DNA of 9,512 nt. Source: Oscillospiraceae bacterium (GTDB taxonomy: Bacteria; Bacillota; Clostridia; Oscillospirales; Ruminococcaceae). This document shows positions 1 through 5,433 of this stretch, in pieces (the first letter of the stretch is position 1; the number at the start of each line of letters is the position of its first letter). Under the pieces are notes generated by a model. That model ran no database searches and had not been told where the DNA came from. It was given only the letters and a program-made list of their open reading frames with translations. Made by a program: the position numbers and the translations under genes. The stretch is taken from contig JAIRWE010000015.1 in the NCBI GenBank assembly GCA_031253365.1, positions 1-9,512 on the forward strand. The letters run 5' to 3'.

Positions 1-17
1 ACAACTTCTCCAAACTC

Positions 18-48
18 GGTTGAAAAAATAATCCTTACTTTTTCAACC
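18..48. repeat. Inverted repeat, 10-bp arms
   Basis: GGTTGAAAAA (18-27) and TTTTTCAACC (39-48) are perfect reverse complements around an 11-nt loop. Neither strand has a GC-rich stem followed by a clean T-run, so it is not a convincing intrinsic terminator. It may be an operator, an mRNA hairpin or part of a repeat cut by the window edge. Confidence 0.6.
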
Positions 49-128
49 CGTACTTCGGACTTATTGTATCAGCTTTTTGAGGCTCTTGCGAGGTCATGGG
101 TTATTTGACGGTTACAAAACATTATATC

Positions 129-156
129 AGGTTCGTTCCCGAAATGGGACCTTTTT
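129..156 (+). terminator. Possible weak intrinsic terminator
   Basis: TCCC (137-140) pairs with GGGA (146-149) across a 5-nt loop, and an outer AGG (129-131) can pair with CCT (150-152) past a 5-nt bulge. A T-run at 152-156 follows at once. The stem is short and interrupted. Its place about 20 nt after an open frame that stops at 108, and 50 nt before the next promoter, fits a terminator for an upstream gene, but the call is tentative. Confidence 0.3.
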
Positions 157-205
157 CGGCGCTCTTGGACAATTAAAGTTTCAATTCAGCTTCGGCATAA
201 AACGC

Positions 206-234
206 TTGACAAATCATAACAAAAAAGGTACAAT
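206..234 (+). promoter_or_regulatory. Sigma-A promoter of the dCMP deaminase gene
   Basis: A perfect -35 TTGACA (206-211), a 17-nt spacer and a -10 TACAAT (229-234, one mismatch to TATAAT) predict a start of transcription near 241. This leaves a short leader holding a GAGGG ribosome binding site (252-256) before the ATG at 264. It may also serve darA, holB and ricT downstream, because no strong promoter is visible in 750-853. Confidence 0.85.
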
Positions 235-263
235 GGGAGAAAACGGGAAGAGAGGGAATTTTC

Positions 264-749
264 ATGCAACGGCGCGATAAAATAAACTATTATCTTGATA
301 TAGCATGGACCGTCAGCGAGCGCGGAACCTGCCTGCGCAGGAATTTCGGCGCGATTATCGTCAACAACGATGAAATTATTTCGACAGGCTTCAACGGCGC
401 ACCGCGAGGGCGGGAAAACTGTTGCGACCGCGATTTGTGCCTTCGGGAAAAGATGAACATTCCGAAAGGGCAGCGAATGGAGATTTGCCGCTCCGTTCAC
501 GCGGAGGCGAACTGCATAATTTCCGCGTCGCGGCGCGATATGTTGGGTGCGACGCTGTATCTGTCCTGCCGCGATGGAAACACCGGGGAAATCGACGGAA
601 ACGTGGAACCCTGTTCAATGTGCAAGCGTTTGATTATCAATTCCGGGATTTCCGCGGTGATTATACGTTCCACCAAGGACGAATACAAAACCACGCTTGT
701 CGAAAAGTGGATTGAAAACGATGACACGATAGCCAGCGAAGGATATTGA
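264..749 (+). CDS. dCMP deaminase (deoxycytidylate deaminase, ComEB-like)
   Basis: A 161-residue cytosolic zinc enzyme of the cytidine/deoxycytidylate deaminase superfamily. It is expected to convert dCMP to dUMP, the substrate for thymidylate synthesis. Visible motifs are HAE at 79-81 (H79 a zinc ligand, E81 the proton shuttle) and PCSMC at 116-120 (C117 and C120 the other ligands). The N-terminal part has the family's GFNGAPRG segment (42-49) followed by a Cys-rich insert (C53, C54, C59, C75) that in some dCMP deaminases holds a second, structural zinc. Length is normal for the family. The ATG at 264 follows an AGAGGG site by 7 nt and lies just after a strong promoter. It is the first gene of a plus-strand group leading to darA, holB and ricT. 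The family is clear; substrate specificity is inferred from the family. Confidence 0.92.
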   Translation: MQRRDKINYYLDIAWTVSERGTCLRRNFGAIIVNNDEIISTGFNGAPRGRENCCDRDLCLREKMNIPKGQRMEICRSVHAEANCIISASRRDMLGATLYLSCRDGNTGEIDGNVEPCSMCKRLIINSGISAVIIRSTKDEYKTTLVEKWIENDDTIASEGY

Positions 750-750
750 A

Positions 751-819
751 ATTGTTCTTTGTCAGAACAATAGACGAACAAATCCGCGCTTTGTTCACAT
801 AATATGGTGTATATGAACA
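751..819. promoter_or_regulatory. Cluster of GAAC/GTTC inverted repeats before darA
   Basis: Three overlapping inverted repeats sit in the 104-bp gap. ATTGTTCT (751-758) pairs with AGAACAAT (764-771) across 5 nt. GAACAAA (776-782) pairs with TTTGTTC (790-796) across 7 nt. TGTTCA (792-797) pairs with TGAACA (814-819) across 16 nt. They could be protein half-sites or tandem mRNA hairpins. None is followed by a T-run, so termination is unlikely. The spacing does not match the Gram-positive LexA box (GAAC-N4-GTTC). Function unknown. Confidence 0.5.
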
Positions 820-853
820 TTATTCGTCACAAAAGAAAATATGGGGGGACGGT

Positions 854-1177
854 ATGAAACTGATATTCGCGATTATCAACAACGACGATTCCCATTCGGT
901 ATCGACGGCGCTTATGCAAAACGGCTTCTCAACCACGAAGCTGGCCTCCACGGGCGGTTTTCTCATGTCGGGGAACACCACGTTTTTACTGTGCGCCGAC
1001 GACACGCGGGTGGATGAAATCATTGACATTATCAAGGAACATTCACGCAAGAGGAAACAGTTCGTGCCGAGCGCGGCGTCTTACGGCGTGGGGAGTTACA
1101 CCAGTTTTCCCGTTGAGGTAAGCGTGGGGGGCGCGACCATCTTCGTGAGCGATATAGAGCGTTTCGAGAAAGTATAA
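854..1177 (+). CDS. darA: Cyclic-di-AMP receptor, DarA/PstA (YaaQ) family
   Basis: A 107-residue PII-like protein that binds cyclic di-AMP as a trimer in the cytosol; its downstream partner is not firmly known in the family. The two hallmark stretches are present: TKLASTGGF (28-36) running into GNTTFL (40-45), which shape the nucleotide pocket between subunits, and PVEVSVGGATIFV (86-98) near the C-terminus. Length agrees with Bacillus PstA/DarA (about 109). The start ATG follows a run of six G and an A (843-849) by 4 nt, a G-rich but non-canonical ribosome binding site. holB begins 5 nt after its stop, so the two are surely co-transcribed. The darA-holB-ricT order is the conserved Firmicute arrangement, here without yaaR between darA and holB. 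The assignment is strong from sequence alone. Confidence 0.95.
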   Translation: MKLIFAIINNDDSHSVSTALMQNGFSTTKLASTGGFLMSGNTTFLLCADDTRVDEIIDIIKEHSRKRKQFVPSAASYGVGSYTSFPVEVSVGGATIFVSDIERFEKV

Positions 1178-1182
1178 AGGGT

Positions 1183-1989
1183 ATGGCGGATAATTTTGCG
1201 GCGCGTTTGCGCCCGTTATATGAAACGGGGAAATTTCCGCACGCTTTGCTGTTCGCTGGGGACGGGGCGCTTGGGGAAGCGGCGGACTACGCGGTTAAGC
1301 TGTATTTGTGCGAAAACGAAGATAAGCCCTGCGGTTCCGGCGATGTTTGCCGTTCCTGCGACATGATAAATCGCGGGATTCACCCGGACGCGGTCAGGGT
1401 CAAAGACGAGATGCCCGACGGTTCGTATAAAATCAAACCTTTGCGCGGGCTTATCGATTCGGGGAGTCTGCGTCCCCGCGGGGATGTTCGCGTGTATGTG
1501 TTCGAGGCGGTTGACGAAATGAGCGAGCAGTGTCAGAACACGCTTTTGAAGTTCATTGAGGAACCCGCCGAATATAACCGCTTCATTTTTTCCGCCGAAA
1601 ACGTTTCGCGGGTTTTGCCCACGGTTTTGTCAAGAACGGTGAGGATTTTTGTCGCGCGCGACGAACGCGCCGCTTCCCCGGAAAACGCGCAAGTCAGTGA
1701 AATCGTCGGGGCGATTGCCTTTGCGCTTGCCCGTAAAAGCGAATACGAAACGCTCGTCGCGTTCAGCCGCGCAAAGGACAGGCAGCTTTTCGCGGATGTG
1801 TTGAAGGCGCTTTTGGAGAAGTTGCGGAGCGTCATGGTTTCGGATTCCGTCAGCGCGAAAAGCGCGGTCGCGTCGGCGGATATTGTCTATAAGTATATAA
1901 AGCGCGCGGAAGTCAATCCCAATATGGCGATAGCGACGACTTCCTGCGCCCTGGAAATTTATGCGGCGTATACGGCGGTTCGGGCTTGA
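1183..1989 (+). CDS. holB: DNA polymerase III subunit delta' (clamp loader)
   Basis: A 268-residue AAA+-type subunit of the clamp loader, which opens the beta sliding clamp and loads it on primed DNA. Landmarks include FPHALLFAGDG (18-28) in place of the P-loop, a four-Cys zinc module (C43, C50, C56, C59), IHPDAVRV (66-73), and the very conserved NTLLKFIEEP (119-128). The sensor/arginine-finger motif reads SRT (150-152) where most homologues have SRC; the arginine is kept. The Walker A lysine is missing (GDGALGEA), as expected for delta', which need not hydrolyse ATP. It is shorter than Bacillus HolB (about 329), mainly in the C-terminal part. The start ATG is only 5 nt after the darA stop, with just AAAGGG abutting it, so translational coupling to darA is likely. 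Context between darA and ricT supports the call. Confidence 0.92.
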   Translation: MADNFAARLRPLYETGKFPHALLFAGDGALGEAADYAVKLYLCENEDKPCGSGDVCRSCDMINRGIHPDAVRVKDEMPDGSYKIKPLRGLIDSGSLRPRGDVRVYVFEAVDEMSEQCQNTLLKFIEEPAEYNRFIFSAENVSRVLPTVLSRTVRIFVARDERAASPENAQVSEIVGAIAFALARKSEYETLVAFSRAKDRQLFADVLKALLEKLRSVMVSDSVSAKSAVASADIVYKYIKRAEVNPNMAIATTSCALEIYAAYTAVRA

Positions 1990-2026
1990 TTTGCCGAAGA
2001 CCGACCGTTTGTCGCCGTAACGAAAC

Positions 2027-2031
2027 GGGAG
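2027..2031 (+). promoter_or_regulatory. Ribosome binding site fixing the ricT start
   Basis: GGGAG lies 5 nt before the ATG at 2037. It favours that start over the TTG at 1986, which overlaps the holB stop and would add 17 residues with no similarity to the family. Confidence 0.7.
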
Positions 2032-2036
2032 TTACA

Positions 2037-2897
2037 ATGGAAATAATCGGGGTAAGGTTCAAGGACGTAGGGAAGGTATACTACTTTTCCCCCAACGGAA
2101 AGAAAATCAATCAGGGGGCGAATGTTATCGTCGAAACGGCGCGCGGTGTCGAAATGGGCGACGTTGTTATTTCAAACAAGGAAGTTTCGGAAAGCGATAT
2201 TGTGCATCCGCTCAAGTCCATCATCAGAGTAGCCGACGAAAACGACTTGATAACCGCCGAGAAAAATCACGAACGCGAAAAGGACATAATGGAGGTTTTC
2301 ACCAAGAAAATAGGGGAGCATAATCTGTCCATGAAGCCTATCGGGATAGACTGCACTTTCGACGGGGGCAAAATTTTATTTTATTTCACCGCCGAAAGCA
2401 GGGTGGATTTCCGCGAGCTTGTCAAGGATTTGGCGGGAATTTACCGCACGAGGATAGAGCTTAGGCAAATCGGCGTGCGCGACGAGGCGAAGATGTTGGG
2501 CGGACTCGGAATATGCGGACGGGAATTTTGCTGTTCGAGGTTTTTGGGGGAATTTCAGCCCGTTTCAATCAAAATGGCGAAGGAGCAGTCGCTTTCCCTG
2601 AACCCCGCAAAAATCTCCGGCACTTGCGGACGGCTGATGTGCTGCCTTAAATACGAACAAAACAGCTATGAGGACTTGCTGAAAATTACCCCCAAAGCGG
2701 GCGCGTATGTGGAAACGGCAGAGGGCAGGGGAGTGGTGGAGGAAGCGAATATTCTCACGGGAATGTTGAAAGTCAAACTTGAAAAGAATCAAGACGTTCC
2801 GTCGATTATCGTAAACAAAAACGACGTGAAGCTGTTGAAAGACGCGCAAATAAAGGTCAACCGCGAGGAAATGGTCGCGTTCAAGGAATTGGAATGA
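2037..2897 (+). CDS. ricT: PSP1-domain protein RicT (YaaT), Y-complex Fe-S subunit
   Basis: A 286-residue protein. In Bacillus the RicA-RicF-RicT (Y) complex carries 4Fe-4S clusters and helps RNase Y mature polycistronic mRNAs; it also affects sporulation, competence and biofilm. The start MEIIGVRF leads into a beta-rich N-terminal part and a PSP1 domain at about 60-145. Two diagnostic cysteine motifs follow: CGREFCC (C160, C165, C166) and CGRLMCC (C197, C202, C203), separated by the LNPAKISGT stretch typical of the family. Length is close to the Bacillus protein (about 275). The gene starts 47 nt after holB and is the last of the plus-strand block; it faces the flippase gene tail to tail with a 19-nt gap. 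Family assignment is firm; the Fe-S and RNase Y roles are taken from Bacillus. Confidence 0.94.
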   Translation: MEIIGVRFKDVGKVYYFSPNGKKINQGANVIVETARGVEMGDVVISNKEVSESDIVHPLKSIIRVADENDLITAEKNHEREKDIMEVFTKKIGEHNLSMKPIGIDCTFDGGKILFYFTAESRVDFRELVKDLAGIYRTRIELRQIGVRDEAKMLGGLGICGREFCCSRFLGEFQPVSIKMAKEQSLSLNPAKISGTCGRLMCCLKYEQNSYEDLLKITPKAGAYVETAEGRGVVEEANILTGMLKVKLEKNQDVPSIIVNKNDVKLLKDAQIKVNREEMVAFKELE

Positions 2898-2916
2898 CGC
2901 GGAACCGCGAAAATGG

Positions 2917-4314
2917 TTATTTTTTGCGTTTCAGCATATAAATCGCCGCGATTCCCGCCTTGAAATTAAGTATGGCGGTCACCGCAAACCCTGCCGAAAG
3001 GCTTGTGTAGAAAAGCGTTACGTCTTTGACAAAAATCACGATAACGCCCATTGCCGTTACCACCGACATATTCACGATGATTTTCGGGAGCTTCAAATCC
3101 ATAAGCACGATTTTTCGGCTGTCAACGGCGCGTATGGTGAAGATTATGACATAGCTTATCACCGTGGCAAGCGCCGCGCCTTGGATTCCCATTACCGGGA
3201 TAAGCAAAAGGTTGAGCGCTATGTTCGCCGTCGCGCCGCTGAACGCCGTCAGCATGGAGCGGACGGTTTTTTTCGACGCCACGTAAACGCTTCCCATGAA
3301 CGTCGAAAAACAGGCGAACACCACGGCGATTACCAAAAGCGGCGAATATTCGTACACCCCCGCGAAATCCTCCGAAGTCATCAAGTCAAGCGCCGGTCTG
3401 ATTAAAAGCAGCATACCGGCAGCCATTATGTATACGGCGGACTGAAAAATATTAAAGACATTCGTGTAAAACTGCGATATGGTGCGCGAATTCTTTTCGG
3501 TAATCGCCGACATATTCCAAGCCTGCGAAAATATAAGCGAAATTAAAATGATTATGTTGGGAATACGGTAAGCCGCCTTATAAAGCCCGGTATAGTGTTT
3601 TCCGAGTATTTCGGCTATGATGAACCCGTCGGAAGCGTTTGTCACCCACCACATAATCGCGGTGGGGATAAGCGGCAAACTGAACTTGAACATCAGGCGT
3701 CTCAGTTGCTTGTCCAATCCCCAAATGCGGAAATATCTTTTCAAATCCGCCATATAAAACAAGAAGGCAATCGACGCCGCGTCCGCAACCACCACCGACA
3801 GCACGTATCCGGTTACCCCCATTTTGAATCCGAGCATGAATATGAGATTGAATATGATATTTACCACGGTGGTGAACATCCCGTCCAGCGCGAACAGCCT
3901 TACATACCCCGCCGAACGCGCAAACAGCGCGCAACAGCTTTTTATGCTGCCGGTAAAGACGTATAAATATATCAGCAGGACGTAGTCTTTGAGCAAGTCG
4001 ATTAGGGTCAGGGCGGGAGCCACCGCCGCGAACATCAGCACGCCTATGACGGTTGTGAGAAGCCCTATCGAAAATACCTGCGATTTATCGTATTTCTTAT
4101 CCAGCCCGAACCGCACGACGGAATCGTTCACGGAAAGGGTGACAATCGCCATGATTATGACGCTCGCGTCAACGATAATACCCACCGCGCCGTAACCGTC
4201 CGTACCCAATTCCCCGGTATAAAACCTCATCATGATGTAAACAAGGAATTTTGAGCTGAACTGTCCCGCCGCGAGTATCATTGTATTTGAAGCGAGTTTT
4301 TTATACCTGTCCAT
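2917..4314 (-). CDS. Polysaccharide/oligosaccharide flippase (Wzx/MATE-like, MOP superfamily)
   Basis: A 465-residue integral membrane protein, very hydrophobic with about 12-14 predicted helices. The first helix (about 11-29) is followed by the family's GTDGYGAVG loop (37-45) and then VNDSVVRFG (62-70). Later landmarks are FSLPLIPTAIMWWV (211-224) opening the second half, the YKAAYRIPNI segment (245-254), and NLLLIPVMGIQGAALAT (368-384), typical of the polysaccharide-synthase C-terminal domain. Such proteins flip lipid-linked sugar units across the cytoplasmic membrane. Length is normal. I chose the ATG at 4314 because TTGAGG (4321-4326) sits 6 nt before it; the GTG at 4338 has no such site. 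It overlaps the end of tadA by 14 nt. No glycosyltransferases are visible nearby, so the transported substrate cannot be named. A lysine-rich tail ends the protein. Confidence 0.88.
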   Translation of the reverse strand: MDRYKKLASNTMILAAGQFSSKFLVYIMMRFYTGELGTDGYGAVGIIVDASVIIMAIVTLSVNDSVVRFGLDKKYDKSQVFSIGLLTTVIGVLMFAAVAPALTLIDLLKDYVLLIYLYVFTGSIKSCCALFARSAGYVRLFALDGMFTTVVNIIFNLIFMLGFKMGVTGYVLSVVVADAASIAFLFYMADLKRYFRIWGLDKQLRRLMFKFSLPLIPTAIMWWVTNASDGFIIAEILGKHYTGLYKAAYRIPNIIILISLIFSQAWNMSAITEKNSRTISQFYTNVFNIFQSAVYIMAAGMLLLIRPALDLMTSEDFAGVYEYSPLLVIAVVFACFSTFMGSVYVASKKTVRSMLTAFSGATANIALNLLLIPVMGIQGAALATVISYVIIFTIRAVDSRKIVLMDLKLPKIIVNMSVVTAMGVIVIFVKDVTLFYTSLSAGFAVTAILNFKAGIAAIYMLKRKK

Positions 4315-4795
4315 TTGTTTCCTCAAGGGGATTTTCACGTATGTCCGAACGCAAATCCTCCCCGAATTTGCTTAAAAGCGCGGAACATTCGGATTCGAGA
4401 ATGCCGCCCCTAACCATGGGTTTATACCCGAACGGGAAATCATAGACGGCGGCAACCGACGTGACAGCGCCCGTTTGAGCCGCGAACGCGCCGTAAACGA
4501 GACGCTTTAATCGCGCTTGCATAATCGCTCCCGCGCACATTAAACAGGGTTCGAGCGTTACATACATGGTACATAAATCAAGCCGCCGGTTTTTTAAAAG
4601 CCCGGCGGCTTTTTCTATCGCTATAATTTCCGCGTGCGCCAACGGGGAAGCGTTGGTTTCCCTGAGATTAAACCCGTCTCCCACGATTTCTCCGCTGCCG
4701 TCGATTATAACCGCCCCGACGGGCGCCTCCCCGAGCGCGTAAGCCTTTTCGGCGAGCGTCAACGCTTTTCGCATATATTCCTCGTCAAGAAGCAT
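4301..4795 (-). CDS. tadA: tRNA-specific adenosine deaminase
   Basis: A 164-residue cytosolic zinc deaminase that changes the wobble adenosine A34 of tRNA-Arg(ACG) to inosine. Zinc motifs are HAE at 54-56 (H54 ligand, E56 proton shuttle) and PCLMC at 83-87 (C84 and C87 ligands). The PVGAVI segment (25-30) and the LAHAEIIAI context (52-60) match TadA. Some usual TadA features differ: the DPK-x-GA segment reads AAQTGA (105-110), the late Asn-His pair is replaced (FGYKP, 122-126), and the Asp before the HAE region is Ser. The GGILESECSALL stretch (130-141) is typical. The start ATG is preceded by GGAGG at 10 nt, lying inside a repeat copy (4801-4828). It is the middle gene of a minus-strand operon between an XRE regulator and a flippase. 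TadA is the best call; another nucleoside or guanine deaminase is possible. Confidence 0.88.
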   Translation of the reverse strand: MLLDEEYMRKALTLAEKAYALGEAPVGAVIIDGSGEIVGDGFNLRETNASPLAHAEIIAIEKAAGLLKNRRLDLCTMYVTLEPCLMCAGAIMQARLKRLVYGAFAAQTGAVTSVAAVYDFPFGYKPMVRGGILESECSALLSKFGEDLRSDIRENPLEETNGQV

Positions 4796-4800
4796 ATTCA

Positions 4801-4828
4801 GGCAACCTCCGAAAATCTATTTCCGCCG
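4801..4828 (-). repeat. Partial copy of the argH-argC repeat, supplying the tadA ribosome binding site
   Basis: The first 15 nt on the plus strand (GGCAACCTCCGAAAA) are identical to the left end of the argH-argC element at 8036-8050; the following 13 nt remain similar, including a shared CGCCG. Read on the minus strand, the repeat gives GGAGG (4806-4810) 10 nt before the tadA ATG. No second arm is present in the 42-nt gap, so this is a truncated or solo end. Confidence 0.65.
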
Positions 4829-4837
4829 TATGACCGC

Positions 4838-5224
4838 TCAGTTCGTTCGCGCGTCAAAATACATTTCCGCCACGCAGGCGTAAAGCGACTGTTTGTCCTT
4901 TTCGGACAGCGCGTCGCCGTAAAAAACCCCGCGGACTTTTTCCAGCAGCGCGGCGGCTTCGGATAATCCTTTCCCTTCCGATTCGGCGTAATGAAAAAAC
5001 CTTTCCTCGCTGTCGAGTATAAGATTCTTTTTATCGTCGAGCAAAAATTCGGGAGTTACCGATAAAGAATCCGACATTTTATTAAGAATTTTTCGGCGCG
5101 GATGCCTTGAACCGGAAATGTAATTCGCGAGTGCGCGGTAGGTGATGCCGATTTCCCCCGCAAAATCGGTTTTGCTTATTTTTTTCCTGCGTATAAGAAT
5201 TTCAAGTTTTTCGGGTAAAGTCAT
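4838..5224 (-). CDS. XRE (Cro/CI) family transcriptional regulator
   Basis: A 128-residue DNA-binding protein. Residues about 6-63 form an HTH_3 domain: the KTDFAGEIGITYRALANYISG run (18-38) covers the helix-turn-helix, followed by RHPRRKILNKMSDSLSVTPEFLLD, the typical closing helices. The C-terminal 60 residues (FFHYAESEGKGLSEAAALLEKV..., then ALSEKDKQSLYACVAEMYFDA) form a small helical extension often seen on clostridial XRE regulators, probably for dimerisation. I chose the ATG at 5224: an ideal AAGGAGG lies 8 nt upstream, whereas the in-frame ATG at 5242 sits inside that region and almost at the predicted transcript start. It is first in an operon with tadA and the flippase and diverges from argG across a regulatory region with repeated half-sites. 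Its targets are unknown; autoregulation is a reasonable guess. Confidence 0.88.
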   Translation of the reverse strand: MTLPEKLEILIRRKKISKTDFAGEIGITYRALANYISGSRHPRRKILNKMSDSLSVTPEFLLDDKKNLILDSEERFFHYAESEGKGLSEAAALLEKVRGVFYGDALSEKDKQSLYACVAEMYFDARTN

Positions 5225-5232
5225 ATCAACGC

Positions 5233-5239
5233 CCTCCTT
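5233..5239 (-). promoter_or_regulatory. Ribosome binding site fixing the regulator start
   Basis: On the minus strand this reads AAGGAGG, a full anti-16S match, 8 nt before the ATG at 5224. It rules against the longer start at 5242, which directly abuts it. Confidence 0.85.
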
Positions 5240-5251
5240 CATTCTTGTTTA

Positions 5252-5280
5252 ATTATATCCGTGAACAGCCGTTGTGTCAA
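5252..5280 (-). promoter_or_regulatory. Sigma-A promoter of the regulator-tadA-flippase operon
   Basis: On the minus strand, TTGACA (5275-5280) and TATAAT (5252-5257) are both perfect and separated by 17 nt. The transcript is predicted to start near 5245, giving a leader of about 20 nt. No other promoter is seen before tadA or the flippase, so the three genes are probably one transcript. Confidence 0.9.
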
Positions 5281-5284
5281 TATT

Positions 5285-5298
5285 TCCCTAAAAATTCA
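5285..5298. promoter_or_regulatory. Possible ArgR half box near the regulator promoter
   Basis: ATTCA (5294-5298) preceded by AAAA matches the right half of the ARG box (TGAAT-WWWW-ATTCA); the left half, TCCCT, matches at only two of five positions. It lies just upstream of the minus-strand -35. Weak on its own; AT-rich DNA gives such matches by chance. Confidence 0.22.
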
Positions 5299-5304
5299 GC
5301 GTAA

Positions 5305-5343
5305 TATACATATATACGTTTTTTATACATTGTATATTGTATA
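5305..5343. promoter_or_regulatory. Array of TATAC/GTATA half-sites (candidate operator)
   Basis: TATAC occurs at 5305-5309, 5313-5317 and 5324-5328, and GTATA at 5332-5336 and 5339-5343. The inner pair forms a perfect palindrome, TATACA-T-TGTATA (5324-5336). The array sits between the two divergent promoters, a natural place for a regulator site or an AT-rich upstream element. The adjacent XRE regulator is an obvious candidate ligand, but this is inference. Confidence 0.45.
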
Positions 5344-5356
5344 TTATTCGCGATGA

Positions 5357-5370
5357 TGAATATTTTTCCT
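5357..5370 (+). promoter_or_regulatory. Possible ArgR half box overlapping the argG -35
   Basis: TGAAT (5357-5361) then ATTT matches the left half of the ARG box; the right half TTCCT keeps only two of five positions. It abuts the -35 hexamer, where ArgR binding would block polymerase. Repression of an arg operon by arginine is expected from the family, but this site is only suggestive. Confidence 0.3.
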
Positions 5371-5397
5371 TGACAAAAATTTTTTTCCGCGTATAAT
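5370..5397 (+). promoter_or_regulatory. Sigma-A promoter of the argGHCJ operon
   Basis: Perfect TTGACA (5370-5375) and TATAAT (5392-5397) with a 16-nt spacer. Transcription should begin at about 5404, so the ATG at 5404 cannot be the argG start, and the real one at 5434 has a leader of about 30 nt. No attenuator or riboswitch fits in so short a leader. Confidence 0.9.
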
Positions 5398-5418
5398 ATC
5401 TTTATGCGACAATATATT

Positions 5419-5425
5419 AAGGAGA
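5419..5425 (+). promoter_or_regulatory. Ribosome binding site fixing the argG start
   Basis: AAGGAGA lies 8 nt before the ATG at 5434. The upstream in-frame ATG at 5404 has no such site and falls at the predicted transcript start. Confidence 0.85.
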
Positions 5426-5433
5426 GTTTATCA

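Larger units (their letters stand above)
1..205. other. Lead-in region without a supported gene
   Basis: No recognisable gene. One plus-strand frame is open from the window edge to a TGA at 106-108 (35 codons) and could be the tail of an upstream gene, but its peptide resembles nothing I know and it contains the inverted repeat at 18-48. A weak hairpin followed by a T-run lies at 129-156. The stretch is more AT-rich than the genes that follow. I see no tRNA, T-box or known riboswitch signature. Confidence 0.4.

Noticed and set aside
105..128. Promoter from TTGACG with TATATC
   Set aside because: The spacer is only 12 nt, too short for sigma-A.
77..280. Open frame of 67 codons overlapping the first promoter
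   Set aside because: It runs through the strong promoter at 206-234 and into dCMP deaminase in another frame, and its peptide is not recognisable.
776..796. LexA (SOS) box before darA
   Set aside because: The GAAC and GTTC halves are 13 nt apart, not the 4 nt of the Gram-positive LexA site.
2898..2923. CGCG-GAAC-CGCG hairpin followed by AAAAT-GGTT-ATTTT between ricT and the flippase gene
   Set aside because: A 4-bp stem with no direct T-run on either strand is too weak to call a bidirectional terminator.
5404..5433. Longer argG start at 5404
   Set aside because: It coincides with the predicted transcript start and lacks a ribosome binding site; 5434 has an ideal one.
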